Shown in pieces: positions 56,665-64,000 of a DNA stretch of 64,000 nt. Made by a program: the position numbers and the translations under genes. Source of the stretch: Aphanomyces cochlioides (taxonomy: Eukaryota; Oomycota; Saprolegniomycetes; Saprolegniales; Verrucalvaceae); contig JAHQRK010000021.1 of NCBI GenBank assembly GCA_019828595.1, forward strand, positions 1,302,001 through 1,366,000, read 5' to 3'. The notes below the pieces were generated by a model. The model searched no databases and had not been told where the DNA came from. It was given only the letters and a program-made list of their open reading frames with translations. Position 1 is the first letter of the stretch; every line of letters starts with the position of its first letter.

Positions 56665-58049
56665 ATGGACCGAGACGGCGAGGAAGCGATACGTAGCATC
56701 ACGCTCGAGGATTCCGCGCATGTTTTGTCGGATGTAGCTGACGATGGATATATTCGTCGTTAAGATAGTCTTTCCCTAGGGGCGTACGATCCACTACCGC
56801 GTGGAGAGACAGATTGGATATGGTTCCTTCGGCGCTGTGTTTCAAGTCGTGATTGAAGAAACGGGGGAAGTCGTCGCGATCAAGAAGATCTTCCAGAATA
56901 AACGTATCAAGAACAGAGAACTACAGATCATGCGCCAACTCCACCATGGTAACATTGTCCAGCTCAAGCATTGCTACTATTCGCGCGTCGACAACAATGT
57001 ATGGTGAGCGACGACTTGCCCATCGTCTGAAATCGACGCCAGAGTGATGATTTATACCTCAACCTTGTGCTGGAATACATTCCCCAGACGATCTACGGCA
57101 TTGTGCGACAGATGAAAGAGCGACGCCAACGACTACCATTGATCTATGTCAAGCTTTACATCTACCAGCTCTGCTGCGCTTTGGGCTATCTTCACTCTTT
57201 GGGCATCTGCCATCGCGACATCAAGCCACAGAATGTTCTCCTCCATCCTGCGACGCATGTCGTCAAGCTTTGCGACTTTGGGAGGTGCGTTATGCTAATC
57301 ATCGCATTAGCTTACATCTGGAACTAGTGCGAAAACCCTGCAACCCAACGAACCGAATGTCTCGTACATTTGCTCTCGTTTCTATCGTGCTCCAGAGCTC
57401 ATCCTCGGTGCTACAGACTACTCGACTGCAATCGGTAGCACTTTTCTGTCGAGGAAGCCATCCAACTCGTCTATTTACTAGATATGTGGTCTCTGGGTTG
57501 CGTCTTTGCGGAGCTGCTACTGGGCGAGCCTCTTTTCCCTGGCGAAAGCAGCGCGGACCAACTGGTCAACATTGTCAAAGTCGTTGGAACACCGACAAGG
57601 GCTGAGATCCAAGCGATGAATCCACGGCATACCGATTTTCGCCTGCCTAGGGTGCGGCCACGGTGGACGCAAGTGTTTTCCCCTGACTGGTGTCCTCCTG
57701 ATGCGATCGATTTACTCCAGAAAATGCTCGTCTACTCACCGTCGAGGTATTTCTTCTTCATCAAATAGTTGCATTCAGAGTCTTTCTAGCCGCGTGCATC
57801 CGCTAACCGCCGCTGCGCATCCTTTCTTCCATGAATTAAGGCAACCCAACTTGGTCTTGCCGCACAATGTGCCATTGCCTCCGCTGTACCAATTCACTCT
57901 GCAAGGTTTGTCATTGCATCATTTTATCACAAGATGACGGCGGTGTCGTAGAGCTTTCTCAAGTGGATTTGGCGACAAGGGAAGCAATTGTTCCACCTCA
58001 TGCACGCAATACATGGAATTGGTGCATTTGGCCAGAAATGCACGCTTAG
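56665..58049 (+). CDS. GSK3-family protein kinase (paralogue B)
   Basis: Seven exons (56665-56733, 56780-56998, 57043-57284, 57328-57434, 57482-57746, 57790-57905, 57952-58049) give 371 residues. [48 protein letters not shown] and [12 protein letters not shown] are all present. Five of its introns match paralogue A in position and phase (exon lengths 242 and 116 are the same); a sixth, after STAI, is extra. The C-terminus ends in [15 protein letters not shown] functional CMGC kinase is expected. It is about 3 kb from and opposite in strand to paralogue A. Confidence 0.92.
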
Positions 58050-58312
58050 AACGATGTCCTCTAGAGCACCAATAGATCGGCGGTCGTATTGTTGTCTTCT
58101 TCGACGACGGTGGGAATTTTCTTGTCCCGGCGGAAGCTGGTCGACAGATTTGACTTGGACGGACGGTGGCCAGCGGACGTATGCAAACGTCGTCGAGGAC
58201 GGCCGGATTGCGGCGATTCGGGTGTTGCTGGACTTGGCATCGCTTTGGTGGCAATACCAGCGCTCGTACTTGGACGATAGTGGCCCGTCCTACCAAGGAG
58301 TCATGTCAAGAC

Positions 58313-60191
58313 TCATGGCATCAATGGCTTGTTGTACATTTGAGCTACGCGGTCATTGAGCATATCCAGCTTGGTCTTTTGAATCGTCTACGATTGCCAT
58401 GAGCCCTCCATCGCGTGTGCTCCTTCTAGTCTACCTGGCGCATGATTTGAAGGGAAATTTCATTCTGCATGATCAACGCGGTCAATTCGACATCGACCGT
58501 CGCGGCTTCTTCGAGAACCTACTCAAAGCGCTCAGCAGGAGCCTATAGATTGACCGGGTCTTTACTTGCTCCTTGGTGAGCTCAGGGCTGTCGGCTTCTT
58601 TGGTTGCCAGCATGGAGCGGAGCTTGGCAATCTGACGCTTCAATGCTGCATTTTCAGCCTGGCATGATGACCTTGATGGAGGTGGAAGATGAAGGAATGC
58701 AGTACCTCGAGGGGCTGCGAGGTTTGCTGTGTTGCATGACGCAATTGGTACTTTAGACTTGTAATTTCATCTTGGAGAATGGGAATGTTGCTGTTCTCAA
58801 TGCGAAGTTGACTGTTTTCCTCCATCAAGGCGGCGATCGCTTGGTCGGAAGCTTGCGCTCTCGACGCGTCGAGGCTTGACTAAGGCAGTCTTGACATGGA
58901 AGGAAGCCCGCGAGTCGTACTGTCAAGTGGTCAATGTGCTTGAGAAGGCGGCGGATGGTGGCATTTGGGTCGGATGGATCCACGATCGCATGGGAAGGCA
59001 CGACGGTTGGCGTTGCCGCCATGGGGCATTTCGGTGGCGTCGAAACCTGGGGCTGCTCTTGGTCGGCAGCCGTTGGATCTGGGTTGGCCAGGCGCATCTT
59101 GTCCACAAATCTAAGTCAATCGAGCGCTCAGTACTCCTCCCGACGGTGAAAATGTACAAGGAAGGTCGAGGGGACGCCATGGAATCGGCTGAAGCTTGAG
59201 GGGGATCAGCGTCCTGGACGCCCTAGTAAACCAATGGAGCGATCACGACGCTGAGCTCAAGGGGGGGGGGCTCACCTGAGCTAAATACTCGAGTAGAATG
59301 GGATGGTTGTTGAGGAACTCGTCGCGGAAGAGCTGGACAGGGCCGCGAATTTCTACAATCAAACAAGGTAAAGCGTAGGTTGAGATCGAAGGGTAACCTG
59401 CTGCCTCTGCGAGATCAATCGGTGGTCCTGGAGGGAGAGAAGTGCGTGGGGTCGGCGCTAGAGGCGGCTCTTGCTCCAGCAGCATTTCTCGATCGAGGGC
59501 GTGGATCGTTTCCCCGTCCAGCTCGTTGATGCGTGGGAGGAGCCGCAAGACTTGGTACTTGTAGTGCTTTGTCCGTGCGCATGGATTTCCATCCAAGTCG
59601 ACGCTTCGAAGTTTCACAAGCTGGCGGCATGTATGCAGCGCCGCGTCGAGATCCGACAGTTCGTTCCCGTAGACGGAAACATGCACGAGCTTGGAGAACG
59701 CTCGCAGTTGCGCAATGGACGTCAGCTAACTCGGAGCTCAAGACACGGCATTCTCCATCAAACGCACCTTGTTGTTTGCCGCGTAGAGCTTCTGAAGGCC
59801 GTAGCACTAGCACAGTCCATGAGTCTAGCCAGCGATGGAGCGTGGAATCAACCTGAAGCCCGTCGAGCGACTCCACATGGTTAAAGTTGATATTGAGCTA
59901 GGGAGAGAGAATGGAATCGAGCATCGAGCGAGGCTCATTGTACCTCGATGAGGTTTGTCAAGTGCTCGAAGTGCGTTAGAGTTCGTAGAGCATTGTGCGA
60001 GAGGGAGAGCAGCTCAAGGGAGACGAGGTCCTTCGCGCAGGATTCCTCGAACTCATCAATGGCTTCATCGCGGAGAATGAGCTAGCGATCGCAATGAGAT
60101 CATGGCGGCGAGCTCTACACACCTCTTTCGTGCCCAAGACTTCGTAGATGCCTGCTCGTTCAAGCAGCAAACTCGCTGTCACTCTCGTCAT
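58313..60191 (-). CDS. LRR / coiled-coil protein
   Basis: Twelve exons (60191-60123, 60081-59944, 59897-59853, 59807-59769, 59725-59398, 59352-59276, 59222-59158, 59110-58921, 58879-58706, 58658-58566, 58518-58435, 58387-58313) give 458 residues. Four to five leucine-rich repeats of the SDS22 type (LELLSLSHNALRTL, LNINFNHVESLDGL, LQKLYAANNKLTSI, LVHVSVYGNELSDL) end in the cap NPCARTKHYKYQVLRLLPRINELDG. A Pro-rich linker and coiled-coil segments (IAALMEENSQLRIEN, AENAALKRQIAKLRS) follow. This plan is common among flagellar and cytoskeletal proteins (inferred role). The start at 60191 leaves 98 bp to the divergent gene at 60290. Confidence 0.85.
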
Positions 60192-60289
60192 GGCACTGCC
60201 GACGACTGGGAGACTTTCTAGCAACTGTGAAACTGTTTCGGTTACGCTGGCAGTTACGTTGCCAGGAAGAAGTTGACAAGACGACAAGC

Positions 60290-61038
60290 ATGGACAGTGA
60301 ACTGATCGAGTCGCTGCGGCAAGACCTGCGCACGGTCGAGCGAAACGCCGCACGGGATGGCCGTCTGCGAGAATTCGTGACGAAACCTACCAAGCTCGAG
60401 CGGATTCATTTCCCGCGGCACAACGACGACGACGCGACCGCTGTTGCTAGTCCTCCGTGTCGCATGGCCATCCGGCGACGCGATTCGTTCGCCACAGCAG
60501 TGATTAAGCGCCACTGCGGCATTGATCCCATGTTTGTCGACGACGAAGAGCCTTCCAACAACCACCAACGTCCAGCGTCCGCCGCGCCAGAGGCTGTACC
60601 AGCGTCGCCAAAGAAAGTCACCGTGCCAGTTCGACCAGCCACCGTGCATGTAAGCAGTCAGAGACATCAGCGGCGGCGGTCCTTTGAAAGCCTCCACCGC
60701 GAAGAGAAAGCCAACGTCCAAGGTAGATCTCTCCCTGATGGACTCGATGATAACCACCGTGGACTAGCGCTGGAGACGCAGTTCACAACCATCAAGGACA
60801 TCCTCATCCGGGTACGACGCAACCGCGCCAAGGGCACGGAGCTCACGGTGTCTTGTAGCATTTCGACCGTCTCTGCCAGCATGGCCGCCCGGACTACGAA
60901 GTGAGCCACGCTGTGTACATGAAGCTGCACAAGTTTGACGACAAGATGCACATTGAGCATGCTGAAGGCACAATTACAAGGAAGAGCACCAAGGCCGTCA
61001 CGGCGCCAGCGCGATGCGCGACAGGACAGATGCGATAG
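60290..61038 (+). CDS. Unknown basic protein
   Basis: Exons 60290-60811 and 60859-61038 give 233 residues; the 47-nt intron is GTACGA...TTGTAG. Hydrophilic, Arg-rich; starts MDSELIESLRQDLRTVERNAARDGRLREF, then a disordered Pro/Ala stretch, an RRRSFESLHREE segment (possible phosphosite) and a C-terminal HFDRLCQHGRPDYEVSHAVYM... part. No family recognised. It shares a short divergent promoter with the LRR gene, which may mean related use, and ends 22 bp from the opposing CBM1 gene. Confidence 0.75.
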
Positions 61039-61060
61039 AAAGTAGATGGAAGATGATGGA

Positions 61061-61723
61061 TTAGTCTTTCGGCAGGCACTGCGAGTAGTAGACGTTGAAA
61101 GCACGACACGCAAAGGATTTGCTGGCGCAGCAGTTGGGAAATGTCTTCTCGCGGCTCTGGCCACCGCATTGAGACCAATCTGCGCTGCATGTCGAGTTGG
61201 TGGTCGAGTTGGTTGCGTTCGTCGTCGATGGCACGATGGAATGCGGTTTCTTGGGCGTTGTCGTTGGCTCGGCAGTCTTCTTGGACGTCGTAGCTGGCGC
61301 TGTCGTTGGCAAAGACGTCGTAGCTGGCGTCATTGTTGGAGCAGACGTCGTCGGTAGTGGTGTTCCTGACGACGCGGTTTGGCGAGGGGTGTTGGCTGGA
61401 AACACACAGCCAAGAACACCGGACGGAATGGGTTTGCACTCGGCGTCGACTGGCGCGATGCATTGATCTCCGTTCGCACCGGGAACGTAGCTCTTGAGTG
61501 TGCTGTGGCAATCGGCGGCAGCGACGTCTCCTTTCTTCGGGCAAGCGCCCATGTTTCCACCACAGATGGCTCCTGCAATGCAATAGGTTGCATCGCCGAC
61601 AACACTGACTTGAGTGCACGACGCATCGAACGCCTTGGAATGATCTCGTACATGGACGTGGCTGGACAAAGCCATGGCGGCGACGCAGCCCAAGACGACC
61701 GCTCGATCCCAACGCATGAACAT
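61061..61723 (-). CDS. Secreted Cys-rich protein with fungal-type CBM1
   Basis: 220 residues from Met at 61723. Signal peptide MFMRWDRAVVLGCVAAMALSS. A first Cys-rich domain (CTQVSVVGDATYCIAGAICG...CIAPVDAEC) is followed by a long Thr/Pro/Ser linker (residues about 120-180), probably O-glycosylated, and a C-terminal cellulose-binding domain: WSQCGG ... CCASKSFAC...NVYYSQCLP, the CBM1 pattern with its aromatic Tyr pair. Likely extracellular cell-wall or plant-wall binding, akin to CBEL-type oomycete proteins. No catalytic domain. Confidence 0.88.
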   Translation of the reverse strand: MFMRWDRAVVLGCVAAMALSSHVHVRDHSKAFDASCTQVSVVGDATYCIAGAICGGNMGACPKKGDVAAADCHSTLKSYVPGANGDQCIAPVDAECKPIPSGVLGCVFPANTPRQTASSGTPLPTTSAPTMTPATTSLPTTAPATTSKKTAEPTTTPKKPHSIVPSTTNATNSTTNSTCSADWSQCGGQSREKTFPNCCASKSFACRAFNVYYSQCLPKD

Positions 61724-62415
61724 CCTGTCAAGAATTTGCTTCAGCTGTCGTTGACACGGCAAATCTCACTCGGTCGACTGGTTGTAACTATTTTGACCGG
61801 TCGAGACGGCTCTACTCGTCAACAGACGACGGAGCACGCGCTCGCATGGAATGTCCGGCGCCAGAGGCTTTCAGAGACGCCGTGCTGGAACTTTCCCTCT
61901 CTCTCTCTCTACCAAGCCCCATCTGTCTGGCACCGTCGAACGACATCCAGAGTTCGAGGTGACCTGGCTATACTTCCAGCTCCATTCTTCACCCGAGCTT
62001 ATTTCTGCCCACATTGCGCTCCGAGGCTTCCAAGCTCGACCTTCTCGCTCATTTAGATCGTTAGAATCCAGCTCTGGCCGTTTCCTCGGCTCCAGGACGC
62101 CGTGGCGGTCCAAATCTTTCACCGCCGTCTGGTGGGAGAGGTTGATGGAATTCATGTCACGATTGGCTGCGTTGAAATTTTTGCATACACTTGACCCACT
62201 TTTACAAAATTACTCTTATTGACTCAACGAACATGTACAAATAAGGTCCTTTTCGAAAATGTATGTTACAAACCGCTATATAAATATACTATTTTACAAA
62301 ATGACTCTTAATGACCATATTTGTATTCAAATTAAGACCTGTTTTGAATTTTAAGAATATCATTTCAGCGTCGCGTGAACGGCATTACGACATTCTGACT
62401 CGTGGGCAGAATACA
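61724..62415. other. Intergenic between divergent genes; no gene seen
   Basis: It contains a CT-microsatellite (ctctctctctct near 61895) and AT-rich DNA from 62200 on. Plausible promoters for both flanking genes. Confidence 0.5.
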
Positions 62416-63036
62416 ATGCGGCGCGCTTTGACCGTCGCCGCGCTTCTCTTTGCCGCCGCTTCGAGTATGACAAGCGCCATCCAAGCGATTGGAATTCCTC
62501 GTCCTGTAGCTTGGCGCGCTTTGGAGCAGAAGCCACCGGTGGTTCAATCCAACGTCGAGCAATTAGCAGTTGTCTTGGACAACCTCGCCCATCTCTCGAC
62601 GTCAGCCGAGCAAGATGAAGCGATTGATGCAGCGCGCTCAGTGTTTAGCCACGTCGACAAGGAGAAACTCCTGGTTCTGCTCAAGGACGTTCCATCGGAC
62701 GTGAAAGACAAGATCATCGTAGCTTCAATTGCAACAACTGCCAACGCGACAGACACAAATGCTCCCCAAGGCCACTTGCACTCTGGGTTTGGAGCCTACG
62801 CCGCTAGCTGCATGATGGTCGGTGCGGTTGTCCTCGTTCTCTTTGTGGCGTTCCGATGGGTGAGCCCTTATGCCTCCCTTGCCTCCGATCAGGCGATCAT
62901 TGCCCATGTCTTGGATAAATTGCAGGAAGATGACACGGCCAAGTCTAAAGCTCCTCCTCTAGCCACACCAGTTGCAACCTTGTCGTCTTCGCCATCATCG
63001 ACCTCGAAAGCAACTCCGCTAGAGGTCGTGGTATAG
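62416..63036 (+). CDS. Type I single-pass membrane protein, unknown
   Basis: 206 residues from the ATG at 62416, chosen because it opens a clear signal peptide (MRRALTVAALLFAAASSMTSAIQA); the frame is open 35 codons further up. A helical luminal part (LDNLAHLSTSAEQDEAIDAARSVFSHVDKEKLLVLLKDVPSDVKDKI) carries an N-glycosylation-like NATDT. One TM segment at about 148-166 (CMMVGAVVLVLFVAFRWV), then a Ser/Pro-rich tail. No known family. Confidence 0.75.
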   Translation: MRRALTVAALLFAAASSMTSAIQAIGIPRPVAWRALEQKPPVVQSNVEQLAVVLDNLAHLSTSAEQDEAIDAARSVFSHVDKEKLLVLLKDVPSDVKDKIIVASIATTANATDTNAPQGHLHSGFGAYAASCMMVGAVVLVLFVAFRWVSPYASLASDQAIIAHVLDKLQEDDTAKSKAPPLATPVATLSSSPSSTSKATPLEVVV

Positions 63037-63211
63037 ACAAAGGCCTCGGCAAAGGCTGCTTTGACGCCGCGAGCGATATTTATTCAATTGAGAATGTCTT
63101 TATACCTCTTGATCCTGCCGCAATCCACGAGTTTCAACAACATGAAGGTGCTCTCTCCATGGAGGATGATAGAGGGAGATGATGAAAGTTTCAGTGGAAA
63201 CGATGGATAGA

Positions 63212-63753
63212 TTACAATATGCGATCAACGGGCACTTCATTCGCAATCAACTGCATGCGATTTAAAGGCCAAATGATCGCCATGACTCGTGATTCAATCA
63301 GTGCCATGGGAACACACCCGAAGGAGTTGCTGTCCTCGCTTACGTCTGCATTGTCACCCTAAGCCACACGTGTAAGTCATCGTTGTACGATCCAGAACGA
63401 CGACGTACCTCAACCCAACACTTCCCAGAAGGAACGACAACGCGTCGACCACTGCGAGCTTCGACCCAGTCTCCTTCTAATGCGATCAGACGCTTCGTGA
63501 GGCATTCGTTTGGATCTGTTGGAGACTTGAGTACGACGACATCGCCACGCACGAGACGATGTTGGACTTGAACAGAAAACTTGTCAAGCAAGACAACGTC
63601 GCCGGACGACCCGCCGTCTCGATTCAACGTCGGCTGCATGCTCTTGCCTTCGACCTTTCCCCAGCTGAATGCCAGCGCATTGAATGTAATTCCCACGGGA
63701 ATCCATCCAATGGCCAGCCGTGCAACATTCGCCCATTGAGCATGCGCCGCCAT
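63212..63753 (-). CDS. IMMP2L: Mitochondrial inner membrane protease subunit 2-like signal peptidase
   Basis: Exons 63753-63409 and 63358-63212 give 163 residues; the 50-nt intron is GTACGT...GGCTTAG. S26 family landmarks: N-terminal hydrophobic anchor (IGWIPVGITFNALAFSW), catalytic Ser in VEGKSMQPTLN, catalytic Lys in ECLTKRLIALEGDWV, then WVE..GDNADVSEDSNSFGCVPMALIESRV. The GDN and SxDSxxFG blocks are conserved in this family. It removes sorting signals of intermembrane-space proteins. The length fits IMP2. Start at 63753; further up only a TTG. Confidence 0.92.
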
Positions 63754-64000
63754 GCCACTGCGTTGCAAAAATGACGAAATACTGTACAAATTAATAACTA
63801 CAAGAAAATACTGTTATAATCAATATTTGGGTCATGTATTAGTTTATAAAGACAACAAGTTGCCTTACTCCTAAAAAGGTCATACCTGTTTCTCCCTTTA
63901 GTAATTTGACCGCGCACAAAGAATGATAGCATCTTTGAGATGTATTCAGCCAAGAAGTGGATAAAGAGTCGATCAAAAATTGCATTGCAGATTCGGATAT
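63754..64000. other. AT-rich right edge, no gene seen
   Basis: Promoter side of the IMP2-like gene. The window ends in GATTCGGATAT, a near-match to the TATCCGGATA word. Confidence 0.3.

Noticed and set aside
58313..59106. Separate coiled-coil gene downstream of the LRR gene
   Set aside because: A 47-nt intron (59157-59111) joins the LRR frame to the coiled-coil frame exactly, and the summed exons are divisible by three, so it is one gene.
1..64000. CRISPR arrays, rRNA, operon structure
   Set aside because: No regularly spaced identical repeats, no rRNA-like stretches; short introns and both-strand gene order show nuclear eukaryotic DNA.

Overview
The window looks like nuclear DNA of an oomycete, most probably a saprolegnialean such as an Aphanomyces-type water mould. 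The reasons are: a Crinkler (CRN) effector-type gene; a secreted protein with a fungal-type cellulose-binding domain; a START-FYVE protein; WRKY19-like zinc-repeat genes; a TTC29-like axonemal protein, as expected for a zoospore-forming organism; and very short GT-AG introns of about 37-71 nt. The species itself is inferred, not shown.

Layout. (1) 1-8.3 kb is a large imperfect palindrome built from copies of a WRKY19-like zinc-repeat gene. Its inner arms (2900-3678 and 5588-6366) appear base-for-base identical, and its outer arms are diverged. (2) 10.4-15.1 kb holds an intact START-FYVE gene and a frameshifted CRN gene. (3) 15.1-24.5 kb holds another broken WRKY19-like copy split by a small TIR element with a 10-bp target duplication, then a complete but mutated Ty1/copia retrotransposon (18977-23890, TSD ACAAC). 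(4) 24.5-28.8 kb is one intronless 1420-codon gene. It encodes an adenylation domain, a carrier domain and three membrane/left-handed-beta-helix modules, the layout of bacterial epsilon-poly-lysine synthetases. (5) 29-46 kb is transposon territory: a broken Tc1/IS630-like transposase, a 7.9-kb KDZ-type element with terminal inverted repeats, a mariner element lying against its right end, and nested repeats.

(6) 46.2-64 kb is different in character: dense, intron-rich housekeeping genes on both strands, often separated by fewer than 100 bp or overlapping. In order: a PHP-domain phosphoesterase, PIG-P (GPI anchor synthesis), a four-TM protein, a TTC29-like TPR protein, a nuclear-looking acidic/basic protein, a GSK3 kinase, a putative mitochondrial RRM protein, ketol-acid reductoisomerase, a second GSK3 kinase, an LRR/coiled-coil protein, an unknown protein, the CBM1 secreted protein, a single-pass membrane protein and an IMP2-type mitochondrial signal peptidase. 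A palindromic motif, TATCCGGATA or part of it, recurs in the intergenic spaces of this half just upstream of several start codons and was not noticed in the repeat-rich half.

For the multi-exon genes of 46-64 kb the exon coordinates were derived by hand from splice sites, and the exon sums were checked to be multiples of three. Family names rest on motifs read by eye; no database search was run.
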